From Thermotogota bacterium (GTDB taxonomy: Bacteria; Thermotogota; Thermotogae; Petrotogales; Petrotogaceae): 64,000 nt of DNA. The position numbers were made by a program, and so were the translations under genes. Shown piece by piece: positions 54,147-63,436 of this stretch. The stretch lies in the NCBI GenBank assembly GCA_029780115.1, contig JAKOZG010000001.1:123236-187235 (forward strand). Reading direction: 5' to 3'. Position 1 is the stretch's first letter. Every line of letters begins with the position of its first letter. The notes beneath the pieces are model-generated. The model was not told the DNA's origin. It saw only the letters and a program-made list of their open reading frames with translations, and searched no databases.

Positions 54147-54175
54147 AGGATGTCGGCAAACAGCCGACATCCTTC
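54147..54175 (-). terminator. intercistronic stem-loop between binding protein and ATPase
   Basis: A 12-bp perfect stem AAGGATGTCGGC / GCCGACATCCTT with a 5-nt loop. The minus-strand exit is only TTTT, so it may pause or partly terminate, or stabilise the upstream message. It repeats the design seen in the sugar operon at 17228. Confidence 0.75.
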
Positions 54176-54197
54176 TATAAATCATTCTAGTAGTCAA

Positions 54198-55316
54198 TTA
54201 AAACTCAGTAACCCCAAATATAACTGAATCTGCAATAACTAAATAAAAGTTTCCCTTATCTGAAAATCTATTAAATGTTATTCCAACACCCTTAACTTTC
54301 TGGGAAGCAACTTCGTCGAATACCGCCTTTATTGCATCCATATCAGCAGATTTAATTTCTCCATTTACTAGTTTTATTGCTACTTCAACACCTGCTTCTA
54401 CAAAAAGCATATTCGTAGGTACAGGCCATGTAGCAAATCTACCAGCTCCGCCTCCTTCAACTATTTTTTCATTAATTGCCTTTAATATATAGTTGAAATC
54501 TCCCTTTTTATCTTCGGGAATGGCTATACCCAGAGCACCGGGGTAACCATGAGTTGGTGATGGACAACATTGTTCTGGAAATATACCTCCATGCTTTAGA
54601 ATAGCAGTAATCAATGGTTCTTGCATAGCACAATTCGTTGAAAAGAAAGCTGTATCTTTTCCATATTTTGCAAGCTGCCTCGGAACATCTTCTAAGATAA
54701 ATTGTTGAGAACCAGTTATTCCCTGTTCTCCCATTGGATCAGGTGCAGAAACTGAAACAAATTGTATTCCAAGTTCTTTACATCTCTGTTCCATTAAGTC
54801 TTTCCTTCTCGCAATTAATTCCATACTTAAATGCCTGGGGAATGAATAATGTATAAACGTCTTAGCTCCCATTTTATGGGCTAGATCTATGATTGTTATA
54901 CCTCTTCTTTCATCATCAGTATTAAACGAGACATCTGCAACTCTTTCTACAATTGGAGGATCTTCATGGGGAGTACCCGCTACAAAAACTATGTCAGGTC
55001 TAAATTCTTTGACTTTTCTAATTGCTGCAACTGTTCCAGGAACAGCTTGACAAATAACTATTGCTTTAACTGAAGGGTCATAAGCCAGTTCAACTATCCT
55101 AGCAATAGTGGTTTCTTGTTCTTGCATAAAGTTATCGGGGTAAATAACATGAATAATGTCAGAACCATATTTTTTTATTACATTTTCTGCTCCTCTGTAC
55201 TCATCCTCTCCCTGCGACACAGTACCTGTTACAACTCCAATTTTAAAGCCCAAAGACGCATAAGCCAGTGAAACAAACAAGGTTATTAACATTAAAAATA
55301 CCAAACCTTTTTTCAT
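54198..55316 (-). CDS. DUF3798 family ABC-type substrate-binding protein
   Basis: A 372-residue secreted protein: signal peptide (KKGLVFLMLITLFVSLAYA), then a periplasmic-binding fold (KIGVVTGTVSQGEDEYRGAENVIKKYG, HVIYPDNFMQEQETTIARI, AIVICQAVPGTVAAIRKV). This matches DUF3798 as I recall it. It sits first in a unit with BMP-type ATPase and permeases, so it is the likely ligand receptor, although such transporters usually pair with BMP lipoproteins. ATG at 55316 behind GGGAGGTG is preferred over a GTG at 55328. The ligand is unknown. Confidence 0.82.
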   Translation of the reverse strand: MKKGLVFLMLITLFVSLAYASLGFKIGVVTGTVSQGEDEYRGAENVIKKYGSDIIHVIYPDNFMQEQETTIARIVELAYDPSVKAIVICQAVPGTVAAIRKVKEFRPDIVFVAGTPHEDPPIVERVADVSFNTDDERRGITIIDLAHKMGAKTFIHYSFPRHLSMELIARRKDLMEQRCKELGIQFVSVSAPDPMGEQGITGSQQFILEDVPRQLAKYGKDTAFFSTNCAMQEPLITAILKHGGIFPEQCCPSPTHGYPGALGIAIPEDKKGDFNYILKAINEKIVEGGGAGRFATWPVPTNMLFVEAGVEVAIKLVNGEIKSADMDAIKAVFDEVASQKVKGVGITFNRFSDKGNFYLVIADSVIFGVTEF

Positions 55317-55479
55317 ACCAGTAAACACCTCCCTTGTAATGATTAGTCCATATTAAAAACAATCTGTTAATAATATGCCCCAAAAATTTATTAATATAGA
55401 ATTAAAAAATGAAAAAAATTGCAACTTATTTTAGTATAAATAAATTGTTTGTATTACTTATTTTTGATCAATTTATAGT

Positions 55480-55488
55480 ATTATAGCA
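55480..55488 (-). promoter_or_regulatory. extended -10 promoter for the DUF3798 transporter operon
   Basis: The minus strand reads TGCTATAAT about 165 nt before the start codon. Confidence 0.45.
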
Positions 55489-55719
55489 TATATCTAAAAT
55501 AATATTTACATTTAAGCTTGTATTTCTTTTTTTGTTTACTAAAAACTTACTAATTTACTAAGCAAATATTACCATTTTTAACTTATATGTTCATTAAAAA
55601 TAACTTACAATTGCGTAATTTATTATATGCTAAAGTTAATAAAATGATAAAACAAGGTAACTCAAAGTAAGTTCTATGAAACTTTTTTAATAAAGATACT
55701 ATTATTTCTCTCTTTTCTA

Positions 55720-55728
55720 TGGTATAAT
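55720..55728 (+). promoter_or_regulatory. extended -10 promoter for the putative peptidase
   Basis: TGGTATAAT about 87 nt before the ATG. Confidence 0.5.
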
Positions 55729-55814
55729 TAAAAGCAATATTTTACTATGATTTTAGTGCGGATAAAGTAACCAAATGTGAGGCTCTAAATAAAAATCTAA
55801 GAAGGGGAAAGTTA

Positions 55815-56810
55815 ATGAACATAATCCTAAAACACAACATAGAAGGAATTAATGATTTTATTAAAGTATTTCAATCAAATACTATACTTAAGAAAGCAGA
55901 TATTAAATGGCTTTTTGATACAAAATCCTATGAAAAATTATTAAACTTATTTGGACCAAACATTGGTCTTACGAAAAAAGAATGGATTGATCTTTTCTAT
56001 GAAGCATATATTCTAAATTTAAATTCAGAAGGTTGTGTTGAGAAAGATACTTTGAGAAAAAATATAATCGAACCAGTAATTTGGGCCATTAGCAATGTAG
56101 ACAAACTACTAAATTATACAGAAGAAATAATAAATTTCATTGACAAAAAAACATATATCAACAGGGCTCTTAGATATTTGCCAAAAATTGAAGGTAATAT
56201 TGAATTAAATTTTTATTACTATATATTCATGTACAACGCTTGTGTGGAAGAAAATATAGTTCTTTTAGACTTACCATTTGCAAAAAAAATAAATGAAGTT
56301 CAACTTACTGCTTTACTTGCTCATGAAATGCATCATTATTTAAAAGACTATCTAAACCTTTCAGAATACTCTAAAAACGCCTTCAATGATGTGACACTTA
56401 CTTTATGGGCATTAGAGAATGAAGGAATAGCTGATATGTGTAGCTTCGAAAGTTTATGGGCTATTTATGAAGAGTTCGGTTGGACTGACAAAGGTTTGAT
56501 TACAGAGATACTAGAAAATACAGCAAAATATATAAGTGATTTCAATGATAAAATGCAAAGAAAAATAATAAATGAAGATGATTCTATAAATCTCTATGAA
56601 TTTATTATGCAAAATCAAATTATTCATCCTTTAGGATACAAAATGGCTAAAACAATTGAAAGAGATTTTGGCATCGAAGAGTTAAAAAGATGCGTTGGGA
56701 AACCCTTGGAATTCATTTTAAAATTTAATCAAGCTTACGAATTAGAAAATGGAATATATGCCTTTGATGAAAATCTCATAGAAAGATTGATTTCTATTTA
56801 CAATTCTTAA
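55815..56810 (+). CDS. putative zinc-dependent peptidase (gluzincin-like)
   Basis: A 331-residue, mainly helical, cytoplasmic-looking protein. The zinc motif HEMHH is at residues 170-174 (LLAHEMHHYLKDYL) and a likely third ligand Glu203 lies in LENEGIADMC, 29 residues after the motif. This HExxH...EGxAD layout resembles the DUF5700/DUF2268 group of predicted peptidases. No signal peptide. AAGGGGAAAG precedes the ATG. It has its own promoter and faces the hut operon. The substrate is unknown. Confidence 0.65.
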   Translation: MNIILKHNIEGINDFIKVFQSNTILKKADIKWLFDTKSYEKLLNLFGPNIGLTKKEWIDLFYEAYILNLNSEGCVEKDTLRKNIIEPVIWAISNVDKLLNYTEEIINFIDKKTYINRALRYLPKIEGNIELNFYYYIFMYNACVEENIVLLDLPFAKKINEVQLTALLAHEMHHYLKDYLNLSEYSKNAFNDVTLTLWALENEGIADMCSFESLWAIYEEFGWTDKGLITEILENTAKYISDFNDKMQRKIINEDDSINLYEFIMQNQIIHPLGYKMAKTIERDFGIEELKRCVGKPLEFILKFNQAYELENGIYAFDENLIERLISIYNS

Positions 56811-56821
56811 AAAATTAGTGA

Positions 56822-58096
56822 TTATTGATTGTTTGAATATACTACAACACCATTTTTTATTACGGTATCTGTATGATTTACTCCAAAATTATAAATTAAA
56901 TATTCTAGATTGGGTACATCAAATATAACTATATCTGCATTTTTCCCTTCTTCTAAACTTCCTATCTTGTTTTCCAATCCTAAACTTGTTGCCGCATTTA
57001 TCGTGACAGATGTGATGATTTCCTGAGGCAACATCTTTAATTTGATAACACCAAAACTCATAACTAATTGTAAGTTTTCTGTTGGAGAGCTTCCTGGATT
57101 GTAATCCGTAGAAAGTACTACTGGGATACCATACTCGATCATCTTTCTTGCATCTGCATACTTCTCACTCTGTAAGAAAAATGTAGTCGTAGGTAGCAAA
57201 GTTGCAATAACTCCCTTTTGGGCCATCATTTTTAAACCTTTTTCACTAGCTCCAACTAGATGATCTGCAGATATACATCCAATCTCTGCAGCTAGCTCTG
57301 CTCCACCCAAAGGTTCTAATTCATCAGCATGAATCTTTGGTATTAGACCCCAGTCTTTTGCAGCTGTAAGAATCTTCCTACTTTGCTCAACAGAAAATAC
57401 ACCCTCTTCACAGAAAACATCACAAAATTTAGCTAATCCCTTTTCAGATACATATGGAATCATTTCAGTTATAATAATTTCAACAAAAGTGTCACTATTA
57501 TTTTTGTACCTTTCAGGAATGGCATGAGCGGCTAAAAATGTAGCCACAATATCTACCGGATGATTATCATTCAACTCTTTAATTACCTTTAATTGTTTTA
57601 ATTCCGTTTCAAAATCATCTAAACCATATCCACTTTTTGCTTCAACAGTGGTAACGCCAAATTCCATCATTCTATTTAAACTTCTTTCAGCCTTTTTATA
57701 CAACTCTTCAAAGGTGGCTTTTTTGGTCATTTCAACTGTATAATAAATTCCTCCACCTGCTTGCATAATGTCTAAGTATTTTGTTCCTTTAAGTTTATTA
57801 TAAATTTCATGCTCCCGGGATCCTCCGTACACTAAATGAGTATGAGAGTCTATTAGACCTGGCGTTACCAATTTATTAGAGGCATCAATAGTTATTGTCT
57901 CTGAGGTTATTCTAATATTTTGAGGTAAATGATCTTGACCCACAAAAATGATTTTGTCATCTTCGACAGCAACGATCCCATCCTTAATCAATCCAACCTC
58001 TGACATTTCATCGCTTCTCCTTGCTCTATTAGGACCTTTTAAAGTTACTAAATTTGAAATATTTTCTATTACTATCGTCGCTTTTTTATACTGCAT
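56822..58096 (-). CDS. hutI: imidazolonepropionase
   Basis: Third step of histidine degradation: opens imidazolonepropionate to formiminoglutamate. Amidohydrolase motifs: VTPGLIDSHTHLVYGGSREHE, TFLAAHAIPERY, KIHADELEPLGGAELAAEIG, SADHLVGAS and STDYNPGSSPTEN, giving the metal ligands. 424 residues. It starts 2 nt after ftcD and ends 11 nt from the convergent peptidase gene. Confidence 0.96.
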   Translation of the reverse strand: MQYKKATIVIENISNLVTLKGPNRARRSDEMSEVGLIKDGIVAVEDDKIIFVGQDHLPQNIRITSETITIDASNKLVTPGLIDSHTHLVYGGSREHEIYNKLKGTKYLDIMQAGGGIYYTVEMTKKATFEELYKKAERSLNRMMEFGVTTVEAKSGYGLDDFETELKQLKVIKELNDNHPVDIVATFLAAHAIPERYKNNSDTFVEIIITEMIPYVSEKGLAKFCDVFCEEGVFSVEQSRKILTAAKDWGLIPKIHADELEPLGGAELAAEIGCISADHLVGASEKGLKMMAQKGVIATLLPTTTFFLQSEKYADARKMIEYGIPVVLSTDYNPGSSPTENLQLVMSFGVIKLKMLPQEIITSVTINAATSLGLENKIGSLEEGKNADIVIFDVPNLEYLIYNFGVNHTDTVIKNGVVVYSNNQ

Positions 58097-58098
58097 TT

Positions 58099-58998
58099 TT
58101 AATCACCATATATCCTATTTTCTAATATCTGATCATAGCTGAAATTTTCAACCTTGAGAAAATATTCCGCTACGTCAGCTAGTGCATTCATTGGAACCAA
58201 TCCCACGATTTCACTTCCTATTACATTAACTCCATACCTATTAGCCTCGTTTTCTATAACTTGAAAAACTCTGTACAAAGGAGTTTTTGTATAATCAACC
58301 ATGTTCATAGAAACTTGAACTATATTTCTTTCTTTCAATTCAAAACCTAGTGCTTTGCAATATTTAAATCCACCACTTTTACCTCTAACAGCTTTTGCTA
58401 TCTTTTTTGCAATTTCAATATCATTAGTTCCAAGGTTAACATTAAAAGCTATTAAAGGCATTCGAGCACCCACTGCTGTAACTCCAGCAGTCTCGTGCGG
58501 AATCTGAGGGCCGAAATCTGGCTTCCACTCTTGTTGTTTTAATTTTTCAAACATTCCTTCAAACTCACCCTTTCTAATGTTTGAAAGATCTTCTCTTTGC
58601 GGAGAAGTTGCAGACTTCTCATATAAAAATACCGGGATATTTAATTCTTCTCCTATTCTTTTTGCTAGTTTTTGTGAATACTCTATGCATTCTTGCATTG
58701 TAACGTTTTTTATTGGTACTAACGGAATTACGTCTGTCGCCCCCATTCTTGGGTGTTCACCTTTGTGATTTCTTAAATCTATTAGCTCTGTCGCCTTTTT
58801 ACAACTATTAAAAGCTGCTTGAATCACACTTTCCGGATCCCCCACAAAAGTAACCACACTCCTATTATGGTCTTTGTCCATTGAATAATCTAAAAGTTTT
58901 ACTCCTTCTTGTTTTCTAATTTCATCGAGAATTTTCTCTAGTTTTTCTTTATCTCGACCCTCACTGAAATTTGGTATACATTCAATTATTTTATCCAT
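58099..58998 (-). CDS. ftcD: glutamate formimidoyltransferase
   Basis: Passes the formimino group of formiminoglutamate to tetrahydrofolate. 299 residues, only the transferase part of the animal bifunctional enzyme: ECIPNFSEGRDKEKL, DHNRSVVTFVG, HKGEHPRMGATDVIPL, and FNVNLGTNDIEIAKKIA. The cyclodeaminase partner (fchA) is not in the window. AAAGGAG precedes the ATG. Confidence 0.94.
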   Translation of the reverse strand: MDKIIECIPNFSEGRDKEKLEKILDEIRKQEGVKLLDYSMDKDHNRSVVTFVGDPESVIQAAFNSCKKATELIDLRNHKGEHPRMGATDVIPLVPIKNVTMQECIEYSQKLAKRIGEELNIPVFLYEKSATSPQREDLSNIRKGEFEGMFEKLKQQEWKPDFGPQIPHETAGVTAVGARMPLIAFNVNLGTNDIEIAKKIAKAVRGKSGGFKYCKALGFELKERNIVQVSMNMVDYTKTPLYRVFQVIENEANRYGVNVIGSEIVGLVPMNALADVAEYFLKVENFSYDQILENRIYGD

Positions 58999-59025
58999 CT
59001 ATTACTTCTCTCCTTTGTAGCTTGT

Positions 59026-61059
59026 TTAATCAAACTTTTTATAATACTCTTCTACTAAATTCCTAATCATATCTTGGTCAGCAATATATGGAAGGGTAAT
59101 ATGATCTGAATGCTTATACTCTTTATTGTATTCTATGCATGTTTCTATAGACGGTTCGTTCCTAGCCCACGATCTTCTAGCAACTCCCACCATAACATCC
59201 CATGGTATTGCACTTTTTATAATCTCATCTATTCTTTCGCTTCCATCTAATACTAATGCAAATCCTCCATTTATTGCTTTACCTATTCCAACACCACCAC
59301 CATTATGAAGTGTAACCAAACTCATGCCTCGTGCAGCATTTCCAGCAAAACATTGTGTTGCCATGTCAGCCATAATGTTACTTCCATCTTTTATATTTGC
59401 AGTTTCTCTAAAAGGAGAATCAGCACCTCCTGCGTCGTGATGGTCTCTACCCAACATTATAGGTCCAACTTCTCCATTTCTCACCATATCATTGAATTTG
59501 AGCGCAATTTTTACTCTGCCTAAAGCATCTTGATAAAGAATTCTTGCTTGAGTTCCTACAACTAAATTATGCTTATCTGCATCTCTAATCCATATATAAT
59601 TATCTCTATCTTGACCTCTTCTGTTAGGATCTATACATTCCATCGCAGCTTTATCTGTTTTTAATAGATCCTCTCTTTTTCCACTTAAACATACCCATCT
59701 AAAAGGTCCATATCCATAGTCAAAAAGTAATGGCCCTATAATATCTTCAACATAAGACGGAAAAATAAATCCTTCACTTTCGTCTCTACCATTCTTGGCA
59801 ATTTCTTTAACTCCCGCATCAAACACCGCTTTCATAAAACTGTTACCATAGTCAAAAAAATATGTACCTCTTTCTACTAGTATCTTAATAAGTTCAAAAT
59901 GTCTTCTTAAAGATTTATTCACCTTTTCTACAAACTTTTCTTTATTTGTCTCTAAAAGTATGTTTTTTTCTTCATGAGTTAAGCCTTGAGGACAATAACC
60001 CCCTTCATAAACAGCATGACAAGAGGTTTGATCAGACAATAAATCTACTTTTATATTGTGAGCAACTATGTATTCTAGTAAATCAACGATATTTCCATAA
60101 TATCCTATTGAAATTGTTTCTTTTCTTTGTAGATAATCGTTAGCGATCTTAAAAATTTCATCTAAATCATCACTGTAAGTTTTTAGCCAACCTTGTTCTA
60201 GTCTTGTTTTTATTCTAGAAAGATCAACTTCTGCAATAATTCCAACTCCATTTGCTATCTCAATTGCCTTGGCTTGAGCCGCACTCATTCCCCCCAAACC
60301 AGAGCTAACAAATAAATGTCCTCGTAAATCTCCGTCTTGTGGAATCCCCAACTTTAGTCTTCCTGCATTCAACAAGGTATTGTAAGTTCCATGTACGATA
60401 CCTTGTGGCCCAATATACATCCATCCACCAGCAGTCATTTGTCCATAATTTGCTACTCCCAGTGCTTGAGCTTTAATCCAATGCTCTTGATCATCGTACA
60501 TGCCTACCATTAATGCATTCGTAATTATAACTCTGGGACTATTTTTTGTTGATCTGAAAAGCCCCAAAGGATGGCCTGACATTACAACCAATGTTTGCTC
60601 TTCAGTTAAAACTTCTAAATACTTTTTTATCAATCTATATTGCATCCAGTTTTGACAAACTTGCCCAGTTTCTCCATAAGTTACTAATTCATACGGGTAT
60701 AACGCAACATCAAAATCCAAGTTATTATCAATCATAACTTGAAAGGCTTTTCCTTCTATACATTTTCCTTGATATTCTTTTATAGGTTTTGCTTTTATGT
60801 TTCCTTCTGGACGATACCTGTACCCATAAATTCGCCCTCTATTAAAGAGTTCTTCTAAAAATTCTGGTGCTAATTTTTCATGCAAACTTTCAGGTATGTA
60901 TCTTAACGCATTAAAAAGTGCTAGTTCTATTTCACTTCTTGATAGATTTAAAGGTCTTTTTGGTGCTCGTCTAACCCCTTCTACAAATTTTGGCATCGTT
61001 GGCAATTCATCCTCTAACTTAATAGTCATCGCGTTAGAAATATCAAAATTATTTACCAT
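59026..61059 (-). CDS. hutU: urocanate hydratase (long form)
   Basis: Second step of histidine degradation, NAD-dependent. GQMTAGGWMYIGPQGIVHGTYNT and SGLGGMSAAQAKAIEIANG, GLTHEE, and RDHHDAGGADSPFRET are family blocks. At 677 residues from the ATG at 61059 it is the long type known in clostridia and other anaerobes, against about 550 in proteobacteria. AAGGTGGG lies before it; an ATG at 61065 is too close to the binding site. It follows hutH by 28 nt. Confidence 0.95.
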   Translation of the reverse strand: MVNNFDISNAMTIKLEDELPTMPKFVEGVRRAPKRPLNLSRSEIELALFNALRYIPESLHEKLAPEFLEELFNRGRIYGYRYRPEGNIKAKPIKEYQGKCIEGKAFQVMIDNNLDFDVALYPYELVTYGETGQVCQNWMQYRLIKKYLEVLTEEQTLVVMSGHPLGLFRSTKNSPRVIITNALMVGMYDDQEHWIKAQALGVANYGQMTAGGWMYIGPQGIVHGTYNTLLNAGRLKLGIPQDGDLRGHLFVSSGLGGMSAAQAKAIEIANGVGIIAEVDLSRIKTRLEQGWLKTYSDDLDEIFKIANDYLQRKETISIGYYGNIVDLLEYIVAHNIKVDLLSDQTSCHAVYEGGYCPQGLTHEEKNILLETNKEKFVEKVNKSLRRHFELIKILVERGTYFFDYGNSFMKAVFDAGVKEIAKNGRDESEGFIFPSYVEDIIGPLLFDYGYGPFRWVCLSGKREDLLKTDKAAMECIDPNRRGQDRDNYIWIRDADKHNLVVGTQARILYQDALGRVKIALKFNDMVRNGEVGPIMLGRDHHDAGGADSPFRETANIKDGSNIMADMATQCFAGNAARGMSLVTLHNGGGVGIGKAINGGFALVLDGSERIDEIIKSAIPWDVMVGVARRSWARNEPSIETCIEYNKEYKHSDHITLPYIADQDMIRNLVEEYYKKFD

Positions 61060-61087
61060 ATGCATCCCACCTTTCTCTTAAACTTCG

Positions 61088-62614
61088 TTAACACAACTTC
61101 CCTATATTTTTTTCAACCTCTTCTAAAACAATCCCAGATTTTAATAAGTTTTCACACTTGTTAATTTCTTCATACATGACCTTATCTTCTTTTATTGTCG
61201 GAACTTGTGTTCTAACTATATCATAAATTATGCGTGTCCCTTTTCCCAACCCTTTATTTCCCCTTAAATCTATAGCTTGACATGCACAAAGCATCTCCAT
61301 AGCCAAAACTTTTTGTACATTATCCAAAATTACTTTTGCTTTTCTTGCAGCTATTGTTCCCATTGAAACATGATCTTCTTGATTTGCAGAGGAAGGAATA
61401 GAGTCTACACTTGCAGGATGCGATAATACTTTATTTTCAGATACTAAAGAAGCTGCAGAATATTGTACTAGCATTAATCCAGAATTTAACCCGCTATTTT
61501 CTATCAAAAACGGAGGTAAACCACTCAAGGTAGGATTAACCAATCTTTCAATTCTTCTTTCAGAAATATCAGCAATTTCTGATAATGCAATAGCCAAAAA
61601 ATCCATAGCCAATGCCACAGGTTGCCCATGAAAATTCCCAGCGGAAATGGTTTTTCCCTCATCGTAAAAAATTAAAGGATTATCTGTCACAGAATTTATT
61701 TCAGTAGTTAATACATTACGAACATAGTTTATAGCGTCTTTTGAAGCGCCATGTACTTGGGGGATACACCTTAACGAATATGCATCTTGAACCCTTATTT
61801 CACCTTCTGAAGAGACCATTTTGCTGCCTTCTAATATTTTTCTTAGATTTATTGCAGTGTCAATCTGCCCTTTATGAGGTCTGAGATCTTGAACTTTTTC
61901 ATCAAATGCATCAATAATACCATTTAAGGCTTCAAAAGTTAACGCTGAAATTATATCTGCCATTTTCATTAATTGAATACTGTCATACAGCACTAACGCT
62001 CCAATTCCTGTCATCACTTGCGTTCCATTAATTAATGCTAACCCTTCTTTTGATTTTAAATTCACAATAGGAATCTTTGCTAATTTCATCGCTTCTTTCC
62101 CTGGTAATCTTTGACCTTTATAAAACGCCTCACCTTCGCCAATCATCACTAAAGTTATGTGAGCAAGAGGAGCTAAATCTCCACTTGCACCTAAAGAACC
62201 TTTTTGTGGAATAAGAGGATGAACTTGCTTGTTTATCATTTCAACAAGAGTATTCAAAGTAGAAAGTCTTATTCCAGAGTAACCTTTTACCAATGAATTA
62301 ACTCTAAGCAACATTATTGCTCTTACTATTTCTGTATCTAAAGGCTTTCCTATTCCACATGCATGACTTCTTATTAAATTTTTTTGTAAAGTTTCAGACT
62401 TATCTTTTGAAATTACCACTTTGCATAAGTCTCCAAAACCTGTAGTTATTCCATAAATCACTCTTTCTTCTTCGACAAATTTATCCACAAGATTTCTCGA
62501 GCTTTCTATTTTTGGTAATACTGAGTTGTCAATATATACTTCAAAATTATTTCTTGCCACATTTACTATATCTTCAAAACTTAAATGTTCACCATCAATA
62601 TAAATTTTTTTCAA
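61088..62614 (-). CDS. hutH: histidine ammonia-lyase
   Basis: First step of histidine degradation: histidine to urocanate plus ammonia. The self-made MIO cofactor comes from ASG at residues 143-145 in GSLGASGDLAPLAH; YGITTGFG (54-61) supplies the catalytic Tyr. ENKVLSHPASVDSIPSSANQEDHVSMG is intact. 508 residues. The start is TTG, 7 nt behind GGGGG. It is the first gene of hutH-hutU-ftcD-hutI. Confidence 0.96.
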   Translation of the reverse strand: MKKIYIDGEHLSFEDIVNVARNNFEVYIDNSVLPKIESSRNLVDKFVEEERVIYGITTGFGDLCKVVISKDKSETLQKNLIRSHACGIGKPLDTEIVRAIMLLRVNSLVKGYSGIRLSTLNTLVEMINKQVHPLIPQKGSLGASGDLAPLAHITLVMIGEGEAFYKGQRLPGKEAMKLAKIPIVNLKSKEGLALINGTQVMTGIGALVLYDSIQLMKMADIISALTFEALNGIIDAFDEKVQDLRPHKGQIDTAINLRKILEGSKMVSSEGEIRVQDAYSLRCIPQVHGASKDAINYVRNVLTTEINSVTDNPLIFYDEGKTISAGNFHGQPVALAMDFLAIALSEIADISERRIERLVNPTLSGLPPFLIENSGLNSGLMLVQYSAASLVSENKVLSHPASVDSIPSSANQEDHVSMGTIAARKAKVILDNVQKVLAMEMLCACQAIDLRGNKGLGKGTRIIYDIVRTQVPTIKEDKVMYEEINKCENLLKSGIVLEEVEKNIGKLC

Positions 62615-62627
62615 TTTATAGCCCCCA

Positions 62628-62664
62628 ATCGAGTCGATCTCCTAATATCACTTGAATTATAGCA
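62628..62664 (-). promoter_or_regulatory. hutH promoter and possible operator
   Basis: On the minus strand an extended -10 TGCTATAAT (62664-62656) is followed by the palindrome ATCGACTCGAT (62638-62628) and then the GGGGG binding site of hutH. A repressor bound there would lie between transcription and translation starts. Confidence 0.45.
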
Positions 62665-63017
62665 CTATGAAATTTTTTTCTTACTTCGTTATATTTCTAA
62701 TTAGAATTGATTTAAAGCAATAAAACGCAATTAAAAGCAAAAAACCTTCATAATCATAAATCTCTGTATTAAAAAGTTTACAAAAAAAATTAAAAATTAA
62801 GAAAATTAACCTTAATCGAAAATAAATGTCATTATTTACTTCTAATATTAGTTGATTGGATAAATTAATGGTTGACTTAAAAAGTTAATTTCCATATAAT
62901 TTATTTACGATAAAGAGTATTTTACTTTAAATTTTAACTTAATAGCAATTTTCATTTTTAAAAATGATCAAATTATATTTCATACTTTTCGATTTACTTT
63001 CTTTAAAACTTTTTTCG

Positions 63018-63051
63018 AACGATATATTTAAATAAACGATATATTTAAATA
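63018..63051. repeat. 17-bp perfect tandem duplication
   Basis: AACGATATATTTAAATA occurs twice without a gap. Read on the minus strand each unit is a TATTTAAATA palindrome followed by TATCGTT, resembling the hairpin-plus-box repeats at 4373, 14249 and 22333. Confidence 0.65.
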
Positions 63052-63436
63052 TAAAACACGTACTTCATTTTTTCAGATAATCTTTTTATATCGCAAAATT
63101 CATTTGTTCACCTATATTTTAATTCTGAAATGTATGACCTTTACTTTTTCAATTAATATTAGTTGATTATATAAACTTACTATCCATAACAACCTAATAA
63201 TACATTAATACTAAGTTATGCTAAGTTTTTGTTAATTTCATTTCTTAATATTTTTACTTCGTATCTTAATATTCAGCAGGTTTCAGGGGGATGGGCTTTT
63301 ACAGTATTATTACAAAGGCTTATAGCTAAAAACTTTTTCTCAGTAGTTTTTAATTTGTTCCAAATTTTTGTTTTTTCGTCTTAATCTAACTTAATGTATT
63401 AAGAAAATGTACTAAGAATAAGAATGGAGGTTAAAA

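Larger units (their letters stand above)
55329..55814. other. 486-bp divergent intergenic region
   Basis: AT-rich without a coding frame. It holds an extended -10 TGCTATAAT on the minus strand (55480-55488) for the transporter and TGGTATAAT on the plus strand (55720-55728) for the peptidase-like gene. Confidence 0.6.
62615..63436. other. 822-bp divergent AT-rich region between hutH and the GH3 gene
   Basis: No coding frame. It holds the hutH promoter and palindrome (62628-62661), two near-identical 15-bp repeats (62843-62857 and 63154-63168), a perfect 17-bp tandem duplication (63018-63051) and a 14-bp palindrome CTTAATGTATTAAG (63390-63403) close to the GH3 start. Confidence 0.6.
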
